Source: Flavivirga rizhaonensis
Lineage (GTDB): Bacteria > Bacteroidota > Bacteroidia > Flavobacteriales > Flavobacteriaceae
NCBI RefSeq assembly: GCF_004791695.1
Contig: NZ_SRSO01000003.1
Location: 1-64,000 of the forward strand
Direction of reading: 5' to 3'
Length of the DNA: 64,000 nucleotides
Both the position numbers and the translations under genes were made by a program. Shown in pieces: positions 36,366 through 45,251 of the stretch (position 1 is the first letter of the stretch; the number at the start of each line of letters is the position of its first letter). The notes below the pieces were generated by a model, which saw only the letters and a list, made by a program, of their open reading frames with translations, had not been told where the DNA came from and ran no database searches.

Positions 36366-37841
36366 TTGACTATGCTTTTTAGCTCAGCTTTTTTTAAACT
36401 AAACAAAACACCATTACTCCTCGTCATGGCATGTTTGTTATTTTACTTATCCTTTGCTTATAATTTAACCAGAACAGATTATACAAAGCTAATAACGCTA
36501 TATATGGCTTTGTTTTTTTTGTTTTATAAACTGGTACAAATTCTAAAACACAATATATGGGCTTTAACATGGATTTCTTTTGTATTTCGGGCTATTTTCA
36601 TATTAGCCATACCTAATTTATCACAAGACTTTTATCGTTTTATATGGGATGGTCGTATGATTGTAGAAGGCTTTAACCCATACTTACATACTGTTGAATC
36701 CTTTATGAGCAAAGACCAATTTCCTGTTGCGCAAGCCCAAGAATTATATACTGGTATGGGCCTTTTAAACGCCAGTCATTATACTAATTACCCACCTATA
36801 AATCAACTTTGCTTTGTATTTGCTGGTCTGTTTGCTGGGAAAAGTATTTTGGGATCAGCCATCGTGATGCGCTTACTTATTATTTCTGCCGATTTTGGCA
36901 CACTTTACTTTGGTAAAAAACTACTTAAAAAACTACATATCCCTGCTTATAACATCTTTTGGTATGTTTTAAACCCATTTATTATTATTGAACTCACAGG
37001 AAACTTGCACTTTGAGGGTGTTATGATATTTTTCCTTATTTGGAGCTTATATTTATTATACTCGGGTAAATGGCAATGGGCGGCTATCGTTTTAGCTCTA
37101 TCGGTTTCGGTTAAATTAATTCCACTAATATTTTTGCCTTTGTTTTTTCAGTGGTTTATGAAACGTGATGTCATTTCGACAGAGCGCAGAGACGAGAAAC
37201 CTTATGATGATGAACAGGTTACCAATCCATTAGCTCCTCGCAATGATGTACTTAAGAGAATGATAAGGCTAATTGGGTTTTACGCTATAGTTTTAATAAC
37301 TATTATAGTACTCTTTGCTCCTTTTTACTCCTCAGAATTTATAAATAACTATGCTCAAACTGTTGGTTTATGGTTCCAAAATTTTGAGTTTAATGCCAGT
37401 ATTTATTATGTAGCCAGGGAAATTGGATACTCATTTAGAGGCTATAACGAAATTGCCATTATAGGTAAGGTAACGCCCATTATTGTAATTCTGTTTGTTT
37501 TAATTATAACATTTTTCAGAAAAAATAAAACAATCATTGAACTTATAACTGCTATGCTTTTAGCATTATCTTTTTACTATTTTACCACTACCACTGTACA
37601 TCCATGGTACGTAGCCACGCTTTTAATACTATCTGTATTTACCAAATATAAATTCCCATTAATTTGGAGTTTTGTTATTATACTAAGCTACTTAGCCTAT
37701 ATAAATCTTAATAAAGCAGATAAATCTGAAAACTTGTGGGTTATTGGTTTAGAATACATTATCGTTTACGGAGTTTTTTTATGGGAAGTTTTTATAAAAA
37801 AAGAACAGGCTCAAATTAGTTCTAAACGCTGTATTCTATAA
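36366..37841 (+). CDS. GT-C membrane glycosyltransferase (mannosyltransferase-like)
   Basis: A 491-residue polytopic protein with about 11-12 hydrophobic segments. The first extracytoplasmic loop has SQDFYRFIWDGRMIVEGFNPY, resembling GT-C mannosyltransferases of the ALG/PIG-M/GT87 kind that use polyprenyl-phosphate sugars. Such a donor could come from the GT2 at 32542. Residues about 268-296 (DVISTERRDEKP onwards to NDVL) are a hydrophilic block encoded by a dispersed intergenic palindromic repeat that has inserted in frame. The 3' end overlaps the convergent gene at 37811 by 31 bases. Confidence 0.8.
   Translation: MTMLFSSAFFKLNKTPLLLVMACLLFYLSFAYNLTRTDYTKLITLYMALFFLFYKLVQILKHNIWALTWISFVFRAIFILAIPNLSQDFYRFIWDGRMIVEGFNPYLHTVESFMSKDQFPVAQAQELYTGMGLLNASHYTNYPPINQLCFVFAGLFAGKSILGSAIVMRLLIISADFGTLYFGKKLLKKLHIPAYNIFWYVLNPFIIIELTGNLHFEGVMIFFLIWSLYLLYSGKWQWAAIVLALSVSVKLIPLIFLPLFFQWFMKRDVISTERRDEKPYDDEQVTNPLAPRNDVLKRMIRLIGFYAIVLITIIVLFAPFYSSEFINNYAQTVGLWFQNFEFNASIYYVAREIGYSFRGYNEIAIIGKVTPIIVILFVLIITFFRKNKTIIELITAMLLALSFYYFTTTTVHPWYVATLLILSVFTKYKFPLIWSFVIILSYLAYINLNKADKSENLWVIGLEYIIVYGVFLWEVFIKKEQAQISSKRCIL
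37166..37254 (+). repeat. Intergenic-type palindromic repeat inserted in frame in a gene
   Basis: The left arm GATGTCATTTCGACAGAGCG and right arm CTCCTCGCAATGATGTA match the TCATTTCGACAGAGCG repeat at 38918 and related palindromes elsewhere in this window. Here it is read through without a stop as about 29 residues between two membrane segments of the GT-C protein. Confidence 0.65.
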
Positions 37842-38035
37842 AGTGCTTGATCCCTATCATCAAATACTTCTATGAAGGATAGCTTAAAAGACTTACCGAC
37901 ATAAGAATTATCATTTTTTAAATCGTAATGATAAAGTGCTTTAGGGTGAATTTCTTCAAAATCTAGTTGCACACCATCATCAAACAAAAACGTATAATAA
38001 CCGTCTTTATACTGTTGAAAAATTGCTATTTCCAT
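37811..38035 (-). CDS. Small conserved hypothetical protein
   Basis: 74 residues, acidic and aromatic (MEIAIFQQYKDGYYTFLFDDG), with no signal peptide or membrane helix and no family I recognise. The composition is protein-like and it is followed upstream by another small gene 29 bases away in the same direction. Its 3' end overlaps the convergent GT-C gene by 31 bases. I consider it real on coding character, with moderate certainty. Confidence 0.6.
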   Translation of the reverse strand: MEIAIFQQYKDGYYTFLFDDGVQLDFEEIHPKALYHYDLKNDNSYVGKSFKLSFIEVFDDRDQALYRIQRLELI

Positions 38036-38064
38036 TTATTTACAAATAATTTACTAGATACCTA

Positions 38065-38343
38065 TTATTCTTCTTGATCAAAATTTGCATCTGGTACTGG
38101 CAGGCCTATATTAGGGGTATCTTCTTCATCTCCAAAATCTGCCATAGCTTTTGCTAAATACGTCCCTACTTTTACTAGGTAAATGGTATCCTCTGTTTTC
38201 ACTTCAACAGCTTCAATGAGATCGTTGTGCGCATTTCTAAATGAAATGATGTCATCATCATCATAACCATCAGGGAATTTCTCAACCAAAAGATTTAAAA
38301 TATCTTTATTAAGTTTCTGATAATCTACAATAATTCGTTTCAT
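38065..38343 (-). CDS. Small acidic hypothetical protein
   Basis: 92 residues beginning MKRIIVDYQKLNKDILNLLVEKFPDGYDDDDIISF. Predicted cytoplasmic, with a helical N-terminus and a disordered acidic tail (DANFDQEE). The N-terminal pattern is one I associate with short conserved flavobacterial proteins of unknown role. It probably forms a two-gene unit with the small gene at 37811. Confidence 0.65.
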   Translation of the reverse strand: MKRIIVDYQKLNKDILNLLVEKFPDGYDDDDIISFRNAHNDLIEAVEVKTEDTIYLVKVGTYLAKAMADFGDEEDTPNIGLPVPDANFDQEE

Positions 38344-39215
38344 TTTCTTATAATTGGTTAAGTTTTAATATATTTTGGTAGTGTTAATATACAAATTAAT
38401 TTCTGAATTTTATCAATACAAATTCTAAATAAACACACTTTAAGATGATGCAAATCTGTATCTATATGGGATAGATATTTTGAAATAAAGGAAGGTAGCT
38501 TTAAAGTTCGGTTACCTTTTTTATAAACTGCTTTTGAGTTTGACTTACCAATTTTCAAAAGCCCAAATACATAAACATATTTCATAATGCTCAGCTAAGT
38601 GCTTATACAAATGAAATATAAAAAATTTAATTTAATGTTTTTTTAAAATTATTTTTTACATAAAAAAATTGAATTCATTTGAAAGTTATTCTGTAGATTG
38701 AGCTATTCGTTTCTTTTTGTGCTTAGTGATGCTATGTCTTTCAAAAAATACACATATAAACAAATTTTACTCCATTTTTGGTTAAAAACAAAAAGCCCAG
38801 ATATGTTCAATGTTTTTTAGAGACGTATTTATAACTAAACCACCGAAATATAAATAACGTCAGTTCGATTTAATTTTTTCATAAAAAATAATATTAAATC
38901 AATGATTTTCAAATGTTTGCCATTTCGACAGAGCGAAGCATGAGTGACGAGAAATCTCATAAGGATGGGATTCCTCCTCAATAGCTACGCTATATACGTT
39001 CAAGTAAAATATATTTTACTCTCCGTAGCGTCTGGAATGACATAGTTTCTTTATTAAAACAATTAAACAACTGATTGTTAAGTTTTAATATATCGAGCTC
39101 ACGTTAAAATAATAAATATTGTAAAACTGAATTGGTGTGAATTCGTATCAAAGGTTCATAGAAACTGAAAGCAAAAAGTACTAAAACACTTAGTTTTAGC
39201 TACATTTGAGACCAA
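38344..39215. other. Gene-poor stretch
   Basis: AT-rich. A 75-codon minus-strand frame at 38358-38585 has no recognisable domain and a composition I do not trust. A palindromic repeat lies at 38918-39043. Both sides carry the short shared phrase GTTAAGTTTTAATATAT (about 38357 and 39078). I see nothing else. Confidence 0.5.
38918..39043. repeat. Dispersed palindromic repeat (TCATTTCGACAGAGCG type)
   Basis: The left end TGCCATTTCGACAGAGCGAAG and right end GTCTGGAATGACA are arms of a recurrent flavobacterial-style palindrome. The middle holds GACGAGAAATCTC and a second small palindrome AGTAAAATATATTTTACT. It is the closest intergenic relative of the in-frame insertion at 37166. Confidence 0.6.
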
Positions 39216-39243
39216 TAAAAAAGGCCACCCAAAAGGTAGCCTA
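39216..39243 (-). terminator. Intrinsic terminator after small secreted protein gene
   Basis: On the minus strand AGGCTACC-TTTTG-GGTGGCCT (one mismatch in the stem) is followed by TTTTTTATT, about 24 bases after the stop of the gene at 39267. Confidence 0.7.
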
Positions 39244-39266
39244 AATTATATACTTATTATTGCTGT

Positions 39267-39638
39267 TTACAGCTTTTCCAGTTTGGTAATCGTATTAACT
39301 TCTGTTTCTACGTCATTACCCTCTGCATCTTTGGTGACTGCAATTTCAGTTGTATAAGTCACCTTAAAAACCACACCAACTAAAGCTTCAGAACTCAAAT
39401 CGAAATCACTTAAAACAGTATCATCAACACTCTGAAACAACAACTTATATGTTTCACCATTACTTTGGGCTGTAAAACTATATGCACTACCGTCATAACC
39501 ACCATAAACGGCATCTACTTCCTTAGAATCTTGAATAATGAATTGTACTTCATTTAAAGGCGCTTCTGTTTTAAAACTTGATAATGTAAAAAACAGCATC
39601 ATAAAACTACATAACATAAATAAAAACTTTGTTCTCAT
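39267..39638 (-). CDS. Small secreted hypothetical protein
   Basis: 123 residues. A signal peptide (MRTKFLFMLCSFMMLFFTLSS) is followed by about 100 residues of beta-rich acidic sequence (FIIQDSKEVDAVYGGYDGS, VVFKVTYTTEIAV, TEVNTITKLEKL). No family recognised. It has its own terminator at 39216 and a long upstream gap, so it is a single-gene unit. Confidence 0.7.
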   Translation of the reverse strand: MRTKFLFMLCSFMMLFFTLSSFKTEAPLNEVQFIIQDSKEVDAVYGGYDGSAYSFTAQSNGETYKLLFQSVDDTVLSDFDLSSEALVGVVFKVTYTTEIAVTKDAEGNDVETEVNTITKLEKL

Positions 39639-40195
39639 TTTGATAAAATTTAAAAATTAAAATAAAACAATTTACAGGAATTAACCTGTCGGTTAAGTTC
39701 ATAACACATCAATAGCTTCACGTCTAAAACTATTGGCAGTTATTATATTATTAATTACGCAGCAATATTTTTTTTAGATTTCAAAAAATGGTTTTTAACT
39801 AAAGATTAACAAAAGACTGTTCAAAATGTTTTACAAAACGCTTCTTGCTTAATGTTTTATATATCTGTTTGTCTATTTAAAACAATTAGAAAAACAACTA
39901 TAAGGAGATAATGATGAAGTAAATGATTTATACCAATTCTCATTTGAAATAACCGTAATAAAACACCCTTTTTCGCCTTCTACTTCAATAGAAAAAGAAA
40001 CCGTAACTTAGGCTATGCTTTATTTTTATATTTTGTATAAAGCAAATAATCATTATTTTATTTTACAGTAATTCCAAACAAGAAATAGTATTATTATATG
40101 TTTTCAGCTCAGAAAAGCTAACTAGTTATTATTACTGTATTTATTTAAGATAACCTAAAAACTATTCAAGCGAAAATTATTCTAGATTAAAATGA
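39639..40195. other. Intergenic stretch with repeat copy 3
   Basis: No gene. About 290 AT-rich bases that hold the promoter side of the small secreted gene, then the repeat copy at 39928-40097, then about 100 bases without features to the stop of the pseudouridine synthase. Confidence 0.55.
39928..40097 (+). repeat. MITE-like interspersed repeat, copy 3
   Basis: The best-preserved copy: about 170 bases, imperfect terminal inverted repeats and the internal TGCTTTAT/ATAAAGCA hairpin. It matches the copy at 34899 over its whole length with only scattered differences, and the half copy at 129-213 over its first 85 bases. Confidence 0.78.
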
Positions 40196-41041
40196 CTACA
40201 GCATCTTCAAAGTATTCAATTCCTGCTCAGTAAGATGCTTCCATGAGCCACGAGGAATATCCTTTTTGGTAAGGTGACCAATGGCAACACAGTCTAGGCT
40301 TTCAATCTCATACTTTAAATAATCGAATATGGTACGAATGATTGTGTTTCCTGTATTTTTAACTTTAAGGCCTATTTCTTTTTTTGAAGCACCGTCTATA
40401 TAGCTAATTTCTTCTACAGTTATTAATTTTCCTTCTACTTTAAAACCAGCCTGAATCTTTTTTAAATCTTCCAGCTTTAAGTTTTTATTCAATTCTATAT
40501 GAAATAAACGAGCTACACCGTTTTTAGAATTTGTAAACTTATCTACAATAACATCATCATTGGTAAATAACAATAAGCCTTTAGAATTTCTACCTAAACG
40601 CCCTATAGGTTTTATTCGAGAGGTCGTTGCATTAGCAACTAAGTCCATAACTGTTCTACCCTTCCCTTCGCTCGTTGTCGTTGCAAACCCCTTTGGTTTA
40701 TTAAGCAAGACATAGGCTTTCTTTTCTGGATTAATACGAGCACCGTCATAACGAACTTCATCACCTATTTTAACTTTATACCCCATTTCTGTAACGACTT
40801 TACCGTTCACTGAAACTAAGCCTGTAGCAATATGAACATCGGCTTCTCTACGAGAACATATTCCAGAATTAGCTACATATTTATTCAATCTAATTTCGTC
40901 AGGATTGGATGGTTTTTTATTTTGTTGACCATCGTTCTTTCTAAAAGGCGCATTTCCTTTCACATAACTTTTCTTGAAGTCTTTTCTAGAAGCTCCAGGA
41001 GAAGTCTTTCCTTTTCTTTGTCCGCCTTGTTGTTTACTCAT
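40196..41041 (-). CDS. RluB/RsuA-family pseudouridine synthase homologue lacking catalytic Asp
   Basis: 281 residues: a basic, low-complexity tail (1-48), an S4 RNA-binding domain (about 49-95, RLNKYVANSGICSRREAD), and an RsuA/RluB-type catalytic domain (about 105-281). The family's active-site motif is GRLDxxTxGL. Here residues 147-155 read GRLGRNSKG, so the nucleophilic Asp is replaced by Gly150 (codon GGT). Family members normally modify uridine in rRNA; this one may only bind RNA, or be inactive, unless a nearby acidic residue substitutes. The reading frame is otherwise intact. Confidence 0.85.
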   Translation of the reverse strand: MSKQQGGQRKGKTSPGASRKDFKKSYVKGNAPFRKNDGQQNKKPSNPDEIRLNKYVANSGICSRREADVHIATGLVSVNGKVVTEMGYKVKIGDEVRYDGARINPEKKAYVLLNKPKGFATTTSEGKGRTVMDLVANATTSRIKPIGRLGRNSKGLLLFTNDDVIVDKFTNSKNGVARLFHIELNKNLKLEDLKKIQAGFKVEGKLITVEEISYIDGASKKEIGLKVKNTGNTIIRTIFDYLKYEIESLDCVAIGHLTKKDIPRGSWKHLTEQELNTLKML

Positions 41042-41107
41042 AACTCTAAATTTTTTGCAAAGATATAGCTAAATTTACGATTGACGATTTAAGAATGCTA
41101 ATTTGTT

Positions 41108-42061
41108 TTAATCCTTGAATACGACTGTAGATTGACGTGTTCTATTAACACTAAGCTTAGTAACATCTGGTCTGGAATAATGCCCAACGGGGTCAAAATT
41201 TTGACGTTCTTCTAACACACGATTAAAATCGATTGTTTGTATAATCAAACCTTCTTTATGTAAAACAGGTTCAACAATCCATTCCCCATCTGGTCCTGCA
41301 ATACAGCTACCGCCATTAGCTAAAATATCTGGAGCCTTTTCTATAATCTGATTTAAATGTGGCGTCTCTTTTGGGAAATCACCTTTAGCCATCAAGCTAG
41401 ATGCAGATATGACAAACGAACGCGATTCTCGAGCTATAAACCTTGTAATATCCTTAGTATTATGATCACCTCCCGGCCATACAGCAATATGTAAATCTTC
41501 ACCTAAACCATACAAAGCTGCCCTTGGTAAAGGCATCCAATTTTCCCAACAATTTAATCCGCCAACTGTGAATTTCTTTAACGGATGTACTTGCAAGCCG
41601 TTTCCATCTCCTGGAGACCATGTTAAACGTTCGTCATAAGTTGGTTGTAACTTTCTATGCACCGATTGAATGCTTCCTTCCTGATTTATATATACTAAAG
41701 AAGCATATATGCTATGACCTCCTCTATCTAAGGGGCGTTCTATAATGCCTAAATAAATAGCCATCTTGTGCTTTTTTGATAGCCCACAAATAGATTCTAA
41801 ATCGTCTTTTTCTATACAAATGGCATTAGATACGTAATGCGCATGTAATTCTTTATTTACGGTTTTATCCCATTCGGCACCTCCTGTTAGCGCTAGCCAA
41901 AACGGATAACCTGGCACTAAACCTTCACCAAAAACAATTAATTCCACAGCTTCTTTAGAGACATCTATAATACATTGTTTTACTTTTTTTAAGGTATCGA
42001 TTTTGTTTAGCCAAACAGGTGAGATTTGCGCAAGTGCTACTTTGAGTCTATTTTCTTCCAT
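41108..42061 (-). CDS. Nitrilase-type carbon-nitrogen hydrolase
   Basis: 317 residues with the nitrilase triad: Glu in VFGEGLVPGYP, Lys in HRKLQPTYDER and Cys in GGLNCWENWMPLPR. The CWEN sequence after the Cys and the length point to the true nitrilase branch (nitrile to acid plus ammonia) rather than amidases or NAD synthetase-type relatives. It overlaps the UbiA gene by one base, so it sits at the end of the mevalonate-UbiA operon. A functional link with that operon is not obvious. Confidence 0.9.
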   Translation of the reverse strand: MEENRLKVALAQISPVWLNKIDTLKKVKQCIIDVSKEAVELIVFGEGLVPGYPFWLALTGGAEWDKTVNKELHAHYVSNAICIEKDDLESICGLSKKHKMAIYLGIIERPLDRGGHSIYASLVYINQEGSIQSVHRKLQPTYDERLTWSPGDGNGLQVHPLKKFTVGGLNCWENWMPLPRAALYGLGEDLHIAVWPGGDHNTKDITRFIARESRSFVISASSLMAKGDFPKETPHLNQIIEKAPDILANGGSCIAGPDGEWIVEPVLHKEGLIIQTIDFNRVLEERQNFDPVGHYSRPDVTKLSVNRTRQSTVVFKD

Positions 42062-42963
42062 TAAATTCTATGTAAAACGATTGTAATATCAATCAACAAA
42101 ATACTAAAAACCCCCAATACAATAATAAATTTTAACGTATTATGAAGAATAAGGTAGTGCGTCTTTGTTTTAGACCTCCAAAGTAATACCTGAAACCCAA
42201 GTAATAATAACGTACTTAAGTAAAAATATAAATACATATGACCTATTTCATACTTAAACAACAACAAATAAGTCGGAATTAAAGTTAAAGCACACAATAT
42301 GGTTAACATCAACTTAGAAACTCTTTCACCATAAGCGATTGGAATGGTTTTATAGTTCTGAACCAAATCGCCTTTTATATTTTCTAAATCTTTGGTGAGT
42401 TCCCGCATAGAAATAATTAAAAACAAAAACATAGCGTGCACAAAAATCACTGTTTCGAAATTTTTATAATACATGAAAATGGCAAAAAATGGTGTAATCG
42501 TTAAAATAGCAGATGTTAGATTACCAACAAATGGGAGCTTCTTTAACTTATGGGAATAAAACCAAATACCAAAAATGTAAATAGAAAAGAACACAACTGC
42601 TTTAAAGGATACATAGCTAGCCATAATGGCTGCTAAAAAATTTAAAACAAAATAAAAAGAGAGTTTTGTGTTTTGACTTACTAATCTGTCTAATCTCGAT
42701 TTTATGGGCCTGTTGATTAAATCTTTCTCTGAATCATAAAAGTTATTTATAATATATCCTCCTGCTATAGTAACCGAAGAAGCTAAAACAATCATAAATA
42801 AATTAAGATCAAAAACAACCTGTTTTAATGGTTTATTATGAGCTAGGATGTAGATAGATGTTAAGTATTGCGCAATAACAATAATTAAAATATTATAACC
42901 TCTTACAACAGAAAATAAGCTAAAAAACTTAAGTAGGATATGTTTTTGCTTTCTGTTTAACAT
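42061..42963 (-). CDS. UbiA-family prenyltransferase
   Basis: A 300-residue polytopic membrane protein with the two Asp-rich motifs of UbiA enzymes: NNFYDSEKDLINRP and DLENIKGD. The group next to mevalonate genes in these bacteria is usually annotated as geranylgeranylglycerol-phosphate geranylgeranyltransferase-like; the acceptor is not certain. It lies 53 bases downstream of the GHMP kinase gene and joins the nitrilase gene by a one-base overlap. Confidence 0.88.
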   Translation of the reverse strand: MLNRKQKHILLKFFSLFSVVRGYNILIIVIAQYLTSIYILAHNKPLKQVVFDLNLFMIVLASSVTIAGGYIINNFYDSEKDLINRPIKSRLDRLVSQNTKLSFYFVLNFLAAIMASYVSFKAVVFFSIYIFGIWFYSHKLKKLPFVGNLTSAILTITPFFAIFMYYKNFETVIFVHAMFLFLIISMRELTKDLENIKGDLVQNYKTIPIAYGERVSKLMLTILCALTLIPTYLLLFKYEIGHMYLYFYLSTLLLLGFQVLLWRSKTKTHYLILHNTLKFIIVLGVFSILLIDITIVLHRI

Positions 42964-43016
42964 AAAAACTCAATATTGAAAATCCTGAAATACATTCAGA
43001 ATGATAATCGTGAAGT

Positions 43017-43946
43017 TTAGAAGTTATAAACGACTTCTAATTTATAGTCACTAAGTGCTTGCTTTGCTCTATCGATATCTTCGGTGAAACCTAGAATATA
43101 ACCACCGCCACCAGAACCGCAAAGCTTTAAATAATATTCATTTGTTTCAATACCTTTTTTCCAAAGTTCATGAAATTGCTGCGGAATCATAGGCTTAAAA
43201 TTGCTTAAAACTACTTTCGACAGGCTCTTTGTATTCTTAAATAACGATTTTATATTTCCATTTAAAAAATCATCAATACACGCGTCGGTATGTTTTATAA
43301 ATTGATCTTTAAGCATATTACGGAAACCTTCTTGCTTCATATTCTCCATAAAAATACTCACCATAGGTGCCGTTTCTCCAATGATACCACTATCTAATAA
43401 AAACACCGCATTTTTACCTTCATTTTTTTGAGAAGGTATTCCCGTAGCTTCAATATTATCTTTAGAATTGATAAGGATTGGAATACTTAAATAACTATTT
43501 AACGGGTCCAATCCAGAAGATTTTCCATGGAAGAAAGACTCCATTGCTGAAAAAATTGCTTTTAATTTCAACAGCTTATCACGTGTTAAATTCTCTAGAA
43601 CCGTGATTTTATTCTGAGCATATTTATCATAAATAGCCGCAACTAAAGCGCCACTACTTCCAACACCATAACCTTGAGGGATAGAAGAATCGAAATACAT
43701 ACCAGCGTTAACATGTTGTTTTATCAATGCTATATCAAACGTTACTAATTCAGAGTCAATATTCTCCAAATAATCAACAAAACGCTTTAAACTTTCATTT
43801 GATTCAATGGCTGTATCTGAAGGATTTTCATCAGTCTTTAAAGCACCATTATAGAAATTATAAGGGATGGACAACCCTTTAGAATCTTTAATGATTCCAT
43901 ACTCTCCAAAGAGTAATATTTTTGAGTAAAATAAGGGTCCTTTCAT
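43017..43946 (-). CDS. GHMP kinase, mevalonate kinase-like
   Basis: 309 residues with the GHMP ATP-binding signature PQGYGVGSSGALVAA (about 106-120), an N-terminal KILLFGEYG, and C-terminal KLCGSGGGGYILGF. Position between UbiA and diphosphomevalonate decarboxylase makes it a mevalonate or phosphomevalonate kinase; only one such kinase lies in the window. Cytoplasmic isoprenoid precursor synthesis. It starts 28 bases after the decarboxylase gene. Confidence 0.87.
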   Translation of the reverse strand: MKGPLFYSKILLFGEYGIIKDSKGLSIPYNFYNGALKTDENPSDTAIESNESLKRFVDYLENIDSELVTFDIALIKQHVNAGMYFDSSIPQGYGVGSSGALVAAIYDKYAQNKITVLENLTRDKLLKLKAIFSAMESFFHGKSSGLDPLNSYLSIPILINSKDNIEATGIPSQKNEGKNAVFLLDSGIIGETAPMVSIFMENMKQEGFRNMLKDQFIKHTDACIDDFLNGNIKSLFKNTKSLSKVVLSNFKPMIPQQFHELWKKGIETNEYYLKLCGSGGGGYILGFTEDIDRAKQALSDYKLEVVYNF

Positions 43947-43974
43947 AAGTTACTTTTGATTTGGCTCTTCAAAA

Positions 43975-45084
43975 TTACAATTGTTTTGCTCCAAATCCAA
44001 TTTTATCGTTAATATACTGACCTTTTTGACAAAATGCAACTAATTCATTCTTAACAAATTCACAAACTTGTTCACATTCATTTTCAGGATACAAAAGATG
44101 TACATTGGCACCTGCATCCAGTGTAAAACAGACTTTTGAGTTTGTTGCTTGCCTAAATGACCAAATTTTATTTATAATTTCTAAGGTATTTGGTTTCATT
44201 AAAATAAAATACGGCATGCTAGTCATCATCATGGCATGAAGCGTTAATGCCTCACCTTCAACGATTTCTATAAAGGTGTCTAAATCGCCTTCTTTAAAGA
44301 CCTCTATTAAATTTGATAAATTTTTATGAGCTTGTTTAAAGCGTTCTTGGGCAAACGGGTGACCGTACATTAAATTATGACCGACAGTACTGCTTACTTG
44401 TTTTTCTCCTTTATCAACCAACAAAATAGTGTCTTGGTAATTTTTAAAATTTTCATGTACTTTAAATGGATACTTTATACCAAATAAATCTGAACTCCCA
44501 TCAATCTCGCTATGTTTTCCCCAAACTACTAAATCACCTTCCAAACTTCTACAGGCGCTTCCTGAGCCTAAACGCGCTAAAAAAGATGCTTTTTGAATGA
44601 AAAAATCGTCAGTTAAAGACCTTTCGGCTTTAATCAAAGTACCATAAGGCTCCATCAATAATTTCTCTATACTCATTAGGCACATAGTCAATGCACTCAT
44701 ACCACTTGCAGAAGAGGCTATACCCGAACTATGTGGAAACGTATTAGAGGTTTCAATCTTAAAATGGTAATTTCTTAAAAATGGTAAATAAACTTCAATT
44801 CGTTTAAAAAAGGTTTCAATTTTTGGTTTAAAATCATCTTTTTTATCACCATCTAAAAAAACATCGAAAGAGAAATCATCTTGGTTTTCTTTTTTAGTAA
44901 AACCCAAAGTTGTAGTTGTTTTACAATTATCGAGCGTAAAACTGACAGATGGATTCTCTGGAATTTGATGTTCTTTTTTACCCCAATATTTAATTAAAGC
45001 AATATTACTTGGTGATGACCATGTAAAACTTCCTTTTTCAATAGAATTTGTATAGGTTTTGGGGATAAATTGTACTTCTTGCAT
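43975..45084 (-). CDS. mvaD: Diphosphomevalonate decarboxylase
   Basis: 369 residues. The N-terminal SNIALIKYWGK is the hallmark of this enzyme, and HSSGIASSASGMSALTMCL is its ATP loop. GSGSACRSL and VCFTLDAGANVHLLY complete the family pattern. It makes isopentenyl diphosphate from mevalonate diphosphate with ATP and CO2 release. First gene of the operon mvaD-kinase-UbiA-nitrilase. A TAnnTTTG box lies 67 bases upstream at 45151. Confidence 0.93.
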   Translation of the reverse strand: MQEVQFIPKTYTNSIEKGSFTWSSPSNIALIKYWGKKEHQIPENPSVSFTLDNCKTTTTLGFTKKENQDDFSFDVFLDGDKKDDFKPKIETFFKRIEVYLPFLRNYHFKIETSNTFPHSSGIASSASGMSALTMCLMSIEKLLMEPYGTLIKAERSLTDDFFIQKASFLARLGSGSACRSLEGDLVVWGKHSEIDGSSDLFGIKYPFKVHENFKNYQDTILLVDKGEKQVSSTVGHNLMYGHPFAQERFKQAHKNLSNLIEVFKEGDLDTFIEIVEGEALTLHAMMMTSMPYFILMKPNTLEIINKIWSFRQATNSKVCFTLDAGANVHLLYPENECEQVCEFVKNELVAFCQKGQYINDKIGFGAKQL

Positions 45085-45150
45085 TCTATTTTAAATCCGC
45101 CGACAAAGTCTGTTTTAAACAGGCTTCTATAAATCGATCATTAATATTTG

Positions 45151-45158
45151 CAAAAATA
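45151..45158 (-). promoter_or_regulatory. Probable -7 box of the mvaD operon
   Basis: TATTTTTG on the minus strand, an exact TAnnTTTG match, in the 167-base divergent gap before mvaD. No clear -33 box. Confidence 0.4.
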
Positions 45159-45251
45159 GGAAATATCAAATTGGTCACCTATTTGTTAATTATAATTTGA
45201 CGCAACCAAACAAACACTTTTGTATCTTCTAGTAAACCATGAAAATATACT

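Noticed and set aside
38358-38585. 75-codon minus-strand frame in the gene-poor stretch
   Set aside because: No recognisable domain or signal peptide, and an unlikely composition; kept out, though a decayed gene remnant cannot be excluded.
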